Assembly: GCA_002335605.1 (NCBI GenBank)
Contig: BEDY01000010.1
Coordinates: 372,001 to 436,000 of the forward strand
Length of the DNA stretch: 64,000 nt
DNA from: Prillingera fragicola
Taxonomy: Eukaryota; Basidiomycota; Tremellomycetes; Trichosporonales; Trichosporonaceae
Reading direction: 5' to 3'
Shown here piece after piece: positions 1-12,671 of this stretch. Under the pieces are notes generated by a model, which saw only the letters and a program-made list of their open reading frames with translations, searched no databases and was not told the origin of the DNA. Position 1 is the stretch's first letter, and each line of letters begins with the position of its first letter. Position numbers and translations under genes: made by a program.

Positions 1-5
1 CTCAC

Positions 6-248
6 CTGGTCCTCATCTCCTTTGCCTTCCTCCTTCCCCAAGGATTCACAGAGATTCATTGTGAAGCGAACCTCGGTTTTCGTTGGCGGCGTGTCCGTCT
101 GCTTGCTCGATGTTCGCAACCCCTTGAGTGGCTCAAGATTGAAGCTATTGCCGGGAGTAGAGACCGCGTCGCATGAAAAGGCAAGTGTCAAGGGTAGAAG
201 CGCGGCGAGGCCAACATTGAGAAGGGCAAGTGGAGGGCGGAGACGCAT
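6..248 (-). CDS. ATG27-like type I membrane protein, first exon only (rest outside window)
   Basis: First exon of a gene reading leftwards out of the window. The 81 codons from the ATG at 248 run to a Gln codon followed directly by GTGAG (positions 5-1), a splice donor. The product opens with a signal peptide (MRLRPPLALLNVGLAALLPL and on to LAFSCD). Next come a Phe-Asn-Leu-x-Pro-Leu-x-Gly motif, a Thr-Pro-Pro-Thr-Lys-Thr stretch and a Met-Asn-Leu-Cys-Glu-Ser-Leu motif, followed by charged residues. That order (Cys soon after the signal, YDLxxLxG-like, TPPSxT, NLCxPL) is how the lumenal domain of Atg27/mannose-6-phosphate-receptor-like proteins begins. Atg27 cycles Atg9 membranes between Golgi, endosome and vacuole. 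The transmembrane segment and C-terminal sorting signal would lie outside the window, so the call rests on the N-terminus alone. Confidence 0.66.
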
Positions 249-510
249 GGTTGCGATACTCTGCCAGGCTGCGAAGAAGATGACAGGAAACGCGAATGAA
301 CACGAGCAACATCATACATAGCCAGTCCACCTTCCAGCGGCATCAGGTGCGGAATCAGCTCTTGCCACGTGGACCACGTGCTTTGCGTCAACATGATCAT
401 GACCTGATGGCCATATCTTGGGATCTTGGTCCCTGGTTCAGTACAATCAGTCACTGTTAGCCCAAACACCAATCGCTGGCTTGTAGTTGTTCGGTCCTGC
501 GAAGCACACA

Positions 511-1886
511 ATGGCAAGAGCTATGGAGGCTGGCCCTTCACAGCAAAAGTCGTTGAGAAGCGCAGCTACGACCGCTGGCTCAGCCGCGACATCAACTACT
601 GGCGCCGACCCTCCTTCCCATGCTTCCCCTGCTACGACTCCATCTCGAACGGGGCCTTCGCCTTATCATGATAGTTCGCAATTTCGGCATTGGAGGTACT
701 CGGAAACCTCACTGGTGACCTTGCGCGCAGCTCTCAATGAGAGGAGCAAGGAGGTGACCGCAAAGAATATGGCTGCAGAGAAGGTGTGTACACATCTATG
801 AAGTCAACTTGCCGTTGCCGCTTGGAGACGACCTGCGATGGCTGCTGACCTGTTTAGGAGGCTCAGATGTCTTTAGGAGGCGCTGTTACCGACCCACCGG
901 CGCCGGCTGCCTACCTCTCGGTGGATGATGAGCTCCTGCTCGTGCGCTTTTACTGCAACCATGCCTCCAAGATCTGCCGTCAAGGCTTTGGGCTCCCAGA
1001 GGACGTCGAAGCCACAGCTATAAGCTACATGAAACGATTCTATCTCAAAAACAGTGTCATGGAATGGCATCCCAAAAATATCATGTTGGTTGGTTTGTCC
1101 AGGCGGAAGGCTGACCCTCAGGCCAACTTGTCTCTTCCTTGCCGCTAAAACAACAAACCACCCGGTTCCAATTGAAACATATGTTTCCAAACTGCAAGGC
1201 TTTCAGATGGCCGATGTTCTCGATCTCGAGTTTCTTGTTGCCCAGTCTCTGGGGTTCGAGTTTTGGGTGCGCGGGGCCAACAAGGCGTTGCGTGGGTGGG
1301 CTCTTGAGCTCCAAACTGCCCCAGCACCACCTTCCGGGTCCTCAGCTGAGGCTGTTCAGCGAGCATTGCCAGCAGCCTTGGAGCATCTGGCTACCAGTCG
1401 ATACACCGATACTGAGTTTCTGTATGCGCCTTCTCAGATCGCCCTAGCGTGCTGGCGACTCGCGAACAAAGAGCTTGTGGACAGCTTCTTGGAGTTGAAG
1501 TACTCCACTGCCAAGGACGACTACCCCTACGGAATTTCACTTCCCGACCTTAGCGAGATCATCACGGAGATTGAGACTCACATTACCGATGCGGCTCCGG
1601 ACTTCGACATTCGAAAGGTCAAGGAGATTGACAAGAGGCTCAAGTCGTGCACTAACCCCGAGAAGGTTCAAGGGACAGCGCTGTCAGTGTGACTTTATGT
1701 TTTTTGTTCTGAACAAGACTGACCAAGCCCAGGTACATCAAGCGGAAAGCAGAACAGGAAGCGAAGGCAGCGGAGAGCAAGGCTGTCAAGACTGCGAAGG
1801 CTAAAGAGGCTCGCGCAGAGGACGACCTCGTTTTTGGCGGGAGCTTGAAGGGCTCAGCAAGTAAAGACGCGGATGTGTTTGCTTAG
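511..1886 (+). CDS. CCL1: Cyclin H / Ccl1, cyclin subunit of the TFIIH kinase module
   Basis: Four exons: 511-783, 858-1084, 1122-1682 and 1733-1886, giving 404 aa. The hallmark N-terminal motif is present (D-S-S-Q-F-R-H-W-R-Y-S), followed by a cyclin box with A-T-A-I-S-Y-M-K-R-F-Y-L-K-N-S, then M-E-W-H-P-K-N-I-M-P-T-C-L-F-L-A-A-K across the 37-nt second intron. The second half carries A-D-V-L-D-L-E-F-L-V-A-Q-S-L-G-F-E-F, the region typical of cyclin H. The C-terminus is a lysine/alanine-rich helix. Cyclin H pairs with Cdk7/Kin28 and Mat1/Tfb3 to phosphorylate the RNA polymerase II CTD. The start is the first ATG of the exon; an unusually Ala/Ser/Thr/Pro-rich 50-residue leader precedes the conserved part. 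The third intron donor (GTCAGT at 1683) is the choice that keeps frame into Tyr-Ile-Lys-Arg-Lys. The gene converges on the REC8-like gene with 91 bp between stop codons. Confidence 0.95.
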
Positions 1887-1977
1887 AGAGTGTCACAGTG
1901 ATAGCATGCATATCTCCTCTGGCTGCCCAGAGGAGGCGAAGTGTGTACAAGCAGGAGCTGTTCACTGCGAGGTGTCT

Positions 1978-4357
1978 TCAGAGGAGGCGAATTCGAATCG
2001 TTTGGTTGGGTCCGGGCTGCTTAACCTTGATAAGATACTTTGAGGCGAGCGCTGAAGTTTAGCTGTGGTTGGCTGGCGAGGCTCACAGAGGCAGTTGTAG
2101 AATGCAAGAGCAGCAACTCGTTTGTGCGTGGATGTCGGAGCTAGGTCTTCCAGCTCGATGGTGTCTTGCTTGAGTGACTTGACTTTGGCTTCGATATAGC
2201 TGCTGTCAGTTTGCGGATACGGCAAGGCTACCCACTTTAGGAAACGCGCGCTTTCTGGGGCCAGAGCGCTGAGAGTGTTCTGCTCTGGGGCAGCTTCCGC
2301 GCACTTGTAGCTAACTCCTAGCATTGTTAACTCAACAGACAAATGCAAACGTGCCTTCCATAGCCTCCTCGCAGAAAACCTCCATTTCCGAGGCCGGAGC
2401 ATTGCTCAGTAGAGATGCAGATCGGGAACTCAGTCTGCGGCGCCTTGTTGGAGTGAGCGCACTTCGGTAGGTCGACATACCGGGGCAATAGTGGTGTGGC
2501 ACTGCTGAAACGATGGCTTCCGTTTGTCATGCTTGATTGTTCAATGGCCAGCTGGTACAGATTTTCCACGGAGGTGGAAACATCCCACTTGGAGGTCAGT
2601 CACAGACCGATATGAGAACATGAACTTACAGGGAGTTGCTGGTTCGTTTCGTTCCGTCCTACTCCCATTGATCGCAGCTGCACGTGAACAAAGACTCGTT
2701 TATGACTGACGGACCTACCTCCTCGTTCTCGGACACTCCCATTTCCTGCCAAAATGAGCAACTGATAAAATAAAAAATCACCAACCGAATGCTGTGGTTG
2801 AAGTTCGAGCTCATGGGCGTCGAGAATTTGATCTGCGATCTGCTCCTCTTCGATACTTGCGATTCCTGGGTTTTTGTGCTCTTTCTCGAATTGCCATTGA
2901 AACTTGGGCGGAACGAAGACTGTCTCAAAGAATCCGGACATGTTGTCGTCGAAGACTGAGCTTGTCAGATTTTGCGTCATAGCTGAACTCACAGTCAAGC
3001 CAAAGGCCCGCCCCGTTCACAAATGTTTCGGCCGTAGTCTGGGCCGCTTGCACTTTCCGCTTACTCTGACGCTCACGCCTTTGCCTTGCCATGTTATCCA
3101 TATAGCTCTCGGCGTCATCCTCAATTTCCAGGCTCTGGAAACGTCAGCTGAGATACGGTTCCAATACCCACCTGATCGAATGCCACTTTTGAAGTCGATT
3201 TGCGCTTCTTTTTGGTCGGTTTTGGTGCAGTGGACTGGAAGTTTTCGTTGTCCTCTGCGTCCAGGACCGGTGGGGGACTAAGAGATCTTTTGCGTTTGCT
3301 AGGCTCTTCAACAAACTGGTCACTCTCGTCCAGGAGACCCAGGTCCTGTGGAATAAAATCATCCTGGAGGGGATCATCAAACTGAAGCGCCTCGAAGTCG
3401 GCCGAGAAGCCATTACTGGACGGTTTGGCCATGGGAGGGGCGAACATTGGAGTGCCTGCAGTTAGGAAAGCTATCAAAATAAACGCACCTGTCTGGGTTC
3501 TCCTCCTCCTACCAACGGCACCTTCATCGTCTGATGGATCACCGTCTGGGTCACTGATGGACTGCCCAGAAGTTGAATTTAATTTGGATGTGCCTCGACG
3601 CGTTTTGGTGTTGGGAGGAACTGACCAATCCTCCCTTGTCAACAAACATTCGAAAGCGTTTAGGTACCCACAATCTGCCCAAACTCGAGATCGTACACGT
3701 CAATGGTGGTCTCCAAAAGGGGAAGTGTAATCTGCTCGAACCTGATAATCAATATTTAATAGTGTTTTTAGTCGTTTGCCCGCGTCACTCACCGTGACGT
3801 TCCGCCATTTACAAGATCAATGCCACCCGCAGAGTAAATCAGGCCAGTGGAGGTAACTCCCAGATCAGAAACAATTGAGCGTCGAAGCGAGGTGTTGAAC
3901 TCCTGTAATTCCTTGGGAACGTCAGCGTAAGAGACAAAGCCTGGCCTGCAACTCACGGCATAAAACAAGTCAAAGTTTTGCTTGAACACGCTGTCGAGTA
4001 TGAAGAACGAGAGATTCATGAATTAGTTTTGTTAACGCCAAATCGCATTGACTCACCGAGTCACCCCGACAAGCAGGTGGCCGCTGAGGCGCAGGGCAAG
4101 CGGCTCGGGTGGCTCCCCAATAAGTTGACAACTGCTCTGAATCTCTACTCCAGTGATGGCTTTACGTGTGATTCGCTTGTTTCGGGGACCCAGAGTGGCC
4201 ATGAGCCTGTGAGAGACAGTTTAGCGAGTCCTTGCTTCCAACACACACCAGATGACTCCCAAACTGTCGGCATTGTTAGCGCTCTGCTGTAGGCATTGGC
4301 TCCAGGCTAAACGTACGAGCCCGGTTTCCCCGTTACTAGCTCCTCAGAGAAGAACAT
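1978..4357 (-). CDS. REC8: Rec8/Rad21-type alpha-kleisin of cohesin, REC8-like
   Basis: Reads right to left from the ATG at 4357 through many small exons. It begins M-F-F-S-E-E-L-V-T, the start common to Rad21 and Rec8. It continues with T-V-W-E-S-S and L-M-A-T-L-G-P-R-N-K-R. About thirty residues on comes P-L-A-L-R-L-S-G-H-L-L-V-G-V-T-R, which resembles the Rec8 N-domain more than mitotic Rad21 (which has L-A-A-H-W). The middle (about 2,600-3,700) is acidic and Ser/Pro-rich, as expected for a separase-cleaved linker. The end is a winged helix: I-E-L-E-D-L-A-P-T-S-T-H-K-R-V-A-A, then A-F-Y-N-C-L, a 35-nt intron (2052-2086), and Y-L-I-K-V-K-Q. Clear exons are 4317-4357, 2087-2202 and 1978-2051; intermediate boundaries are less sure. 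The role would be to hold sister chromatids with Smc1/Smc3, probably in meiosis. The Rec8 rather than Rad21 assignment is inference. Confidence 0.84.
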
Positions 4358-4628
4358 GCTGTTCCAGGCTCTCAGTTGAAGTGATAGATAGTGTGAATGT
4401 GAGAAGACACAGCACAGGTCCAGCAAAGGAGGGCACACCGTGACGTTTGCTGTGTGGCACTGCCTGTGGCAAGGTGCAGGAGGCAACCAGACACACAAAA
4501 TCGAAAAAACAACAAAAGATAAATACCACGTGCATGAGTGGCCCCGCTTTCGGTGGCAAATCACTCTCTTATACTACGAGTTGCATGACTACTGTAAACT
4601 GCTCTCCATTGTGCCAGTACCGACAATA
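4358..4628. promoter_or_regulatory. Divergent promoter between REC8-like gene and CCCH zinc-finger gene
   Basis: 271 bp separate the two start codons. An A-rich patch (about 4,497-4,523, with aaaaacaacaaaagataaa) sits mid-interval and is the only AT-rich element. No canonical TATA box is clear for either side. If the left gene is meiotic and the right one constitutive, this short interval must separate their control. Confidence 0.4.
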
Positions 4629-6260
4629 ATGCCCCCTGCCACGGAAACGGAGAGGCAAAAGCTGCTGTTGCAGCAGGAGATTGCAAAGTTGTCCGGTAAG
4701 CATTACGGCGCTTCGTTTTGCCTTGTATTGCGCTGATGCCCTCCAAGGTGCGATAACTCAGCATGCGAATAGCAGGGGACATGCCGCGTCGTATCATCCC
4801 TACCGTGGATACTCTTCAGCACGTGGTACTCGGGCTCGTGGTAGGGGTCGTGGGCGAGGCGGCTCCTATGGTCTGGATTTGCGAGGTGCAGGCACGTCTT
4901 CCAGTACTGCAAGTTCGAGTGCTGGCCATGCCCTCACTGAAAACAAGGAGTCTGCCCAGAGCAACAGTGGATCCGGGACTCTTCATGGGCAAGGCAGCAG
5001 TAGTGGCTGGATCAAGCAGACTAGCAAGCGTGGGAACATGACTTTAATGACTGTAGAGAAAAAGTGAGTTCTTGCACACCCGTTGTCTGACCGCGAAGAA
5101 AGCAGCTGGCAGCCCGACCACCCCCCCTTCCCCGCTCGACGATTCCTCCACAAATCCAGGTTTTGCACTCCACCGCCCAGTCATCTCCAGGTGGCTCCGA
5201 GGCAAAGCGCGTTGTCATTGATGGCATTATTTTCCAGTTTGAGCAAGGGGGAAAGAAGTTGGTCCGAATTGGAGGTGAGTGGCAATCCAGAGTTGGGCTC
5301 ATGCCCGCCAGAAATTACAGGCAACCCTGGCTCCAATGCGTCTGCGAGTACTCCCACCCGTCAATCAGTATCATACGGCGGGGAAAATTATCGCAGGACG
5401 AAACGGGGCAATCTGATTTCTCGCAACAAGTGAGCAGAGTATGACAGCGATCCGACTGACAGTCTAAGAGCCGCCCACAGAGCCGAGCAGGCCAAAAAGC
5501 CTTGCCGATACTACACCAAAACTGGTACGCCTCTTGACGACCTTTTGGGATTTATCTGACACATGCAGGCCGCTGTGAACGAGCATTGACCTGCCCTTAC
5601 CAGCACATTCCTGACCGCCTTGCCATTTGTCCGAAGTATCTGCGATCCAACTGTCCCCTGGGTGCCGACTCATGCCCGCTGTCGCATACCGCGTCACCGC
5701 ACAACACTCCGTCTTGTGTTCACTTTCAGGCATCAGCCACCTGCCGTAACGGCAACTCGTGCCTATACCCTCATGTTCGTGTAGCCGAGGGTGCTAATGT
5801 GTGCGAAGCATTCGCGCGTGAAGGCTGGTGTGACCGACCCAGTGGGACGTGCCAAGAGCTGCACGTCTGGGAGTGTCCCGAGTGGCACGCCAAGGGCACA
5901 TGCTCTCGTGGCTCGCGTTGCGGACTGCGTCACGTTATTCGCGCAGAGAAGGGCAGGGCAGCCACCGCGGCGCAGGCTGCCGACGCAACCACGTCGATCA
6001 CTGCTCCGGATAAGAACGGTTTCGATGACCAGTCAGAATTTATTGGACTGCCAGGAGAAGTGTTCTCTGAAACGGAAAGCGAGCACGATGAAAATGACGA
6101 GGATGAGGACGAGAATGACGACGGCGAAGAGAGCGAGGCGTCTGAGGCAAGAACAAAGCATGGCGCGGATGATGACCTCGATTCTGACCATGCGCTTCCC
6201 TCCCCGGTCCCCATGGACACCGATGACGACGACGAGGCCCAAGTACTCGGTGAGGTCTGA
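4629..6260 (+). CDS. CCCH zinc-finger protein of the ZC3H3 type (polyadenylation / mRNA export)
   Basis: Probable exons are 4629-4695, 4748-5052, 5160-5274, 5321-5429, 5481-5524 and 5569-6260, giving 443 aa. Order: a short coiled start, an Arg/Gly-rich patch (G-R-G-R-G-R-G-G), a Ser-rich linker, then V-V-I-D-G-I-I-F-Q and Y-R-R-T-K-R-G-N-L-I. Those two motifs precede the zinc fingers in ZC3H3. Five consecutive CCCH fingers follow (C-R-Y-Y-T-K-T-G-R-C to C-G-L-R-H), then an Asp/Glu-rich tail of about 100 residues. ZC3H3 family proteins act in poly(A)-dependent mRNA export with the polyadenylation machinery. The exon 2 donor is uncertain: GTGAGT at 5064 is the stronger motif, but only GTAGAG at 5053 keeps the frame into the next exon. 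The stop at 6258-6260 lies within a GTGAGG motif, so one more exon is possible. Confidence 0.85.
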
Positions 6261-6512
6261 GGGGAATAACAGGTAGGTATTGAGCACAACAGAGCAACGT
6301 GTGCTTGGCCCCATTCTGTTGTATCATAGAGCCACCTCCATCACCACCAAAAGCACTTAGACTATGCACAGCATCGAGGAGCTACCGGCCGTTCTGCAGC
6401 GACGTGGTTGGTCCCAAGTGGCTGTAACAACCGCATTGCCAAGTTGTCCGACATGCATTCTACTGAACAGGACTGCGCAGGCTAGCGCATTTTTTACTAC
6501 TATGTGCTCCGT

Positions 6513-7895
<1,383 letters not shown>

Positions 7896-8164
7896 AGTGG
7901 TGGAGTGTGTAGTGAAAGTTAACGATGTGGTATCGGTTACTTTTAAGTGGTCTGTCCCCGTTCCGAGTCGAAAATGCAGCATCTGATCAGCAGCCTACAA
8001 CGTTGCGCTACTGCGGGGACCCAGGTTCGCTATTTCAGGATCATGCCACGTGGTCTTGAGAAAGGTGTCAGTCTCACCTTTTCTCAGGGTGTTGACGCCA
8101 TCCCATTCTCCTGTCGTCACTGCTGCTATCTTCCATCATCAAGAACACTACCTAACCAACTATC

Positions 8165-8858
8165 ATGGCTGCTGGGTTGAAGAGTGAGTGGGAGGGTGCG
8201 CCCGTTGTGCAGCCGCCTGCATGTATCCTCCACCGCTGCATAATTGAATAGAAGAAGCCTCCCACTCCACTGGATGCTGGGTCTCCCTCACCCCCAACAC
8301 AGCATCTGGAGGCGGCGAGCATCCACTATGTTCATGTCCCGCTTCCTCCGACAATGCTCTGCCTACCTGACTCTTGAGCTGACCGTCTTAGCCGTCATCT
8401 TTCTGGCCTTTGTGCTGGCTTTGGGCTTTCTGCTGGTGATCTTGTCGTGCGCACTGTGGAACAACTGGCTTCCTATCCTTGTCGGTATGTCCCGCACTCA
8501 CTGCCGCACGCTTCGTTGTCTGATCGACTTTAGCTCTTACCTTTGTGTTTGCTCCCCTTCCCAATTCGATTTGTGCGCGATGCGCACGTGCGGACGATAT
8601 TTCGCCTGAGTACAACAGTGCCTATGTTGACTTTGGACGCTTTCTCACTGGCATGCTGGTAGTGAGTTGCTCATCCCAACCTCGCGTTGCAGAGCTGACC
8701 ATTAGGCCACCGGTTTTGCCCTACCAGTTGTTCTCGCCCACTCGGGACTCATCCAGGCAGAGGCTTGTTGGATGAGCATCGCCGGCGGAGCTCTCGTGTA
8801 CGGCACAATCTTGGTCTACTCGGGGTGGTTTGGTGGAGGTGACGACGACGACTTTTAA
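8165..8858 (+). CDS. VPS55: Vps55 / OB-RGRP family endosomal membrane protein
   Basis: Four exons (8165-8183, 8392-8484, 8534-8661, 8706-8858) give 130 aa, the family's usual size. The 19-nt first exon encodes only M-A-A-G-L-K plus one base; a 208-nt first intron follows, long for this region. Four hydrophobic segments are visible. Signature stretches are A-L-G-F-L-L-V-I-L-S-C-A-L-W-N-N-W, F-A-P-L-P-N-S-I-C-A-R-C-A, D-F-G-R-F-L-T-G and L-P-V-V-L-A-H-S-G-L-I. Vps55 works with Vps68 in late-endosome to vacuole transport. The C-terminus ends in G-G-G-D-D-D-D-F, an acidic tail. The short first exon ending just after the conserved Leu-Lys supports the start at 8165. Confidence 0.95.
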
Positions 8859-9030
8859 TTGCACTTGAGTGCCGGCATCGCTACGAGGGAGAGAGGTTCG
8901 CGCATGTGATTTTCACGAGACAGCGGTGATGCATGGATCTGACCAAACCAAGTTTTCGTTACTCTCACGAAAACGTCGCTTCGTTAACATCTCACTGACA
9001 TGATCACTGATGCATGGAACTGATGTGTAG

Positions 9031-11246
9031 CTAAAAGGACAGAACAAACACTTTCTTTCCCTATACAGACTTTAGCATGTGAACATAGACAGGGAACTCA
9101 CGAGACACATGTAGAGGTGCTCCTCATCGGCTTTCACGCAGTGCAGCTCCCCCAGCTCCGAGTTGTGGACAAATTCGACAGCAGTACCGGCACGAGCCAA
9201 CGCTCGGGTGGTTTCAAACTTGCCAAACATGCCATTCTTCACGTGCCCACCCACGTCTCCCCGGCTCCAATCCCAGGCCGCCGACTTTGCCCACGACTGC
9301 TCGGGGGACGCGAGATGAACATGGTTGGGAGTTGGCGACAGAGGTTGCAAGCCGGGAGCTACAGTTGGGTCGTTCCTTGAGCCGAGTGGGCCAAGATGAA
9401 CGCAGTCCGCGCTCGCTCCGCTTCTATAGTCTACCAGGCGAATATTCCACCGCTGCTCGTCCTCAGAGTCGTCAGGGCGCTTGAGATCATCCTGCTCCAG
9501 AAAGACTACCCGAAGACCATTCGTACAACCAAAGCACTCGCTCCAGTCCCAAAAGTCGAAGTCGGCATGTTTCGTCCATTCAGAGTCGGGGACAGGCTCC
9601 ACCCCGGAGCCACTCAGCTGTCGGCCGATGTCCAGCTGGCGTCGCAAAGAGTCCAAGCGAAAGACTGCGGAAAAGGCAAAGCGCTCGTCCGAGCCGTCGT
9701 GATTTTGGCCGATGACGAGAAGTAGACGGCCCTCGTTGTCGACACTGGTTTCAATGTCTGGATCAAAAAAGCTATCCTCCGGCTCTTGGCCTTCCCGGTA
9801 TCGGTAGTAAGGTTCGGGCAGAGTCGGCAGGTTGACTACGCCGTGGACACCTCTGTGACCCTTGAAGCTTGTCCAGGGGTTATCAAGATGTGATGCCTCT
9901 TCTACTGGGGCTTCGCGGCCCGATTGAAGGAAAACAAGGCTCACACCTTGACTTTCATCGTCGCCACAATCACCGATGTCATGCGGTTCAAGAGACTCGC
10001 CAGCGTACGTCACACGCCTTCCGATGAGCGCGACATTCTCGGGATCCAAAATAACGGAGTCACACATATCAAAATTGTCTTCGTCCGTTCCGCTCATCTC
10101 GTCCTGTGAACAGTGTCAGTCCACAGAGAAAGGGTCTTGATGAACTCACAAGAATCCTCTGGCCAGTGCGCCAGTTCACTAGGGTAGGGTCGTTCATGCG
10201 GAACGATACCAACAATGTGCCTCCCGGACCAAACTTGATATCCACATGGGCATTCCACTCCGCTGCAGTGTTCACTTCTATGGAGGGGAACTCCAATTCG
10301 AGCACACCGTTCGGTACGTCAGGATGAGGAACAGGATCGATCACCTTGTCCGTCTCCTGCCATGATCCTATTGTGGGCTCTAGAAGGAACACGTGGATAT
10401 TGACCTTTAGAAACTTGTTGCCGTCGCGCTCGGTAAATCCACTCGTCGACACAGCTACCGCATTGTCATCGCGAGAGGCGGTGATGTCAAAGTATCCAAA
10501 GCCTGGTGCAAACCTCCAGTGTGGAACATCCAAAGACAGTGTCGCTGACGTGTCGCGAGATCGAGTAACGTCGTACACTGTCCAGCCATCACCCATGGGG
10601 TCATCCCCCGTTGATGCATAGATGCCAGAGTCGCTGCCGGACGAGGAATCGTCTGTGGAACCCGAGTCATTGGCGTCAAGGGCCTGCCTCTCGTAAATAA
10701 CGTTCTCCGCGGAGGAGTTAGAAGCGCCGCTAGCCCCACTGGCACCACTGGCACCACTAGTCGCGCTCTGCACGCTATTTGTATCATTGTCGTCTGTCCC
10801 AGCGCTGTCGTCGTCACGCGAGTTGGCCGACTCGGGTCTGACCAGTCTTTGTGGGTACTGCGAGGTCACGAGAAGGCCGCGGGTGACAATAAACTTGCCC
10901 ATGTTCGACTCCTCAAGGAGGTGAACGCGCTTCGGGTCAAGAGTGGCCCACCTACGTTGAACGTCGATAAGTCGTTCAAGTCGTTCCGCGGCCGGCTGAC
11001 CAGTCTGGCCGGGCTGCAATAGGGGCAGCGCATAGTAGGCCCTACGCAAGATCAATTGCAGTCTGGAACTCGATGTTACGAGGTCATTTAGATGCGTGCA
11101 CGTCTGCAATGTCAGGACTCAACCAAGCCAGAGGAACCTACTGCCGAGGCTGCCAAGAGATCACGCCAATTTAACGACATTAAAATGTTCTCCAAAACCG
11201 CCTCATTGCCGGTACGTTGCAATACGTCCAATGCTGCTGACCCCAT
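9031..11246 (-). CDS. F-box protein with long beta-rich C-terminal region
   Basis: Four exons (11142-11246, 10150-11103, 9102-10103, 9031-9060) give 696 aa. The N-terminus reads E-A-V-L-E-N-I-L-M-S-L-N-W-R-D-L-L-A-A-S-A, then C-T-H-L-N-D-L, a canonical F-box spanning the 38-nt first intron. After it comes an L-R-R-A-Y-Y-A-L helix, then W-R-F-A-P-G-F-G-Y-F-D-I and W-D-W-S-R-type blocks suggestive of a repeat/propeller fold. A Gly-Ala-Ser low-complexity run (about 10,726-10,760) interrupts the middle. The last 10 codons sit in a separate small exon after GTGAGT at 9101; without that splice the protein would run 13 residues longer to a stop at 9072. F-box proteins recruit substrates to SCF ubiquitin ligases through Skp1; the substrate here is unknown. 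Confidence 0.75.
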
Positions 11247-11717
11247 TCTCACAGAGATCAGTGGTTATTCGGATGGGTTGATGGGAGGTGTGGTGAGCTC
11301 ATCAGGTGAACCAGACGGGAAATGGTTAACCCCACAGAAAGGCAGCGGAACTCAGGGAAGGGAGACGAGCTCCCGAAGACCAGTGGCACGCACCGCACTG
11401 TTCATAGGAACCGCCACTGTTCAGCACAGATTCGTTAGCTGAAATGAAGAAAGACGGCCTGCCCTGCTGAGCTGCGTTGATGCGTGAAGCAAGATGCGAA
11501 GTGTGTGCAGCTTCACCAGTCTTTGGTTGACTTCAGTCCCAGGTGCCTCCCCGCACACGTCATTGAAGACCCTGCGGCCTGCGGGCGTTGCCGTTGCCGA
11601 TGTCGTCACTGCGTAAAGCTCACCCACTGTTTGGATCGAGACTGACACGATACGACATCCCTCTCCTCCCTCTCTGTCTCTGTCTCTCTCTCACTCCCAT
11701 TGCCTCTGCGTCACGCC
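11247..11717. promoter_or_regulatory. Divergent promoter region between F-box gene and DUF4112 gene
   Basis: 471 bp between start codons. The right part (11,660-11,700) is a strong pyrimidine tract of tct and ctctct repeats directly upstream of the DUF4112 start, a common fungal promoter feature. An open frame on the minus strand within 11,421-11,648 has no recognisable product and I do not call it. Confidence 0.4.
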
Positions 11718-12570
11718 ATGTCCTTATTTACAGCTATCTGGCCGGTCCTCAGTAGCTACCGCCCTGGAGCGGCGCGACAGCGGAGGGCTGAGCGTTTCGG
11801 AGCCTTCGTTCCGACACATGTACCTCCTGTCTACAGACGGCCAAAAAACGACATTGAGGCCCAAAAGTGAGTGTTGATGACCTCTATACTTCTCTCACTG
11901 CACATCCCAGCGCGCTGGGAACTTGCTGAACGCGCAGGCTGTACAACCACATCCGAACGATGGCGTTTTATCTCGATGCGGCTCCCCTGTTGTCCGATCT
12001 CGGCCTTCCGTTCCGTGCTGGTCTTGACGACATTATCTCGCTCATTCCGCTGTATGGCGACATCATCAGCGGCATCATTCAGTTGTATGCAGTCTTCCTC
12101 TGCTGGCTGTTCGGCGTCCCCGTCGATGTTGTCATCAAGATGGTGAGTAACCTCCCTGTACAGCTCAGCGCGAAGCCTAGCCAATGTATGCTTGACCCTC
12201 ACTGACGCCGCAGGTCTTTAATGTCCTTATCGACGTTGTAGTTGGTATAGTGCCTCTGGTGGGAGACATCCTGGACAACTTGTTCAAGTCGAATTTGCGT
12301 AACTTGGCATTGCTCGAGGTGTGGTTACTGTCGCCCCCTCCGTCTATGGCATCCAACTATCACATTCTCCTGATGCCTGATTCCAACACCTATCTACCAG
12401 AGCCTAAGGTACAATCACGCTGGTCTGCGTGGTTCGGCTCCAACCACCAAACCGAGGCTGCCGACGACCGCGAGCGCGAGAGGGTCTCGGGCAAAATCTT
12501 CCGGACGCGCAGGATGCTGAAGGATGAGGGCCAGTACGCGTTCGGAGGTGAGACGCAGCCTACACTGTAG
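11718..12570 (+). CDS. DUF4112 family membrane protein
   Basis: Three exons (11718-11866, 11938-12142, 12214-12570) give 236 aa. The core matches the DUF4112 pattern: F-Y-L-D-A-A-P then G-L-D-D-I-I-S-L-I-P-L-Y-G-D-I-I-S-G, a hydrophobic segment with L-C-W-L-F-G-V-P, then V-G-I-V-P-L-V-G-D-I-L-D-N-L-F-K-S-N-L-R-N. The twin I-P-x-x-G-D repeats and the K-x-N-x-R-N motif are the family's identifying features. The C-terminal 90 residues are polar and Arg/Glu-rich. In fungi these proteins are small and membrane-associated with no established function. The first exon is basic and unstructured. A possible extra intron (GT at about 12,320) would remove a stretch of coding-like sequence, so I kept the read-through. 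Confidence 0.85.
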
Positions 12571-12671
12571 ACATTTATGCATGTTGTTGTCCAAGCGGAG
12601 CAGAGTTGCTGTGTCCAAGTGGAGCCAAGTTGCTGGGCGGTCGTCACTGTGATGTGGTATAACATACATAG

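Noticed and set aside
5064..5159. Strong GTGAGT donor at 5064 in the CCCH zinc-finger gene
   Set aside because: No acceptor downstream keeps frame with it into the conserved exon; the weaker GTAGAG at 5053 does. Kept as the uncertain point in that entry rather than as a frameshift claim.
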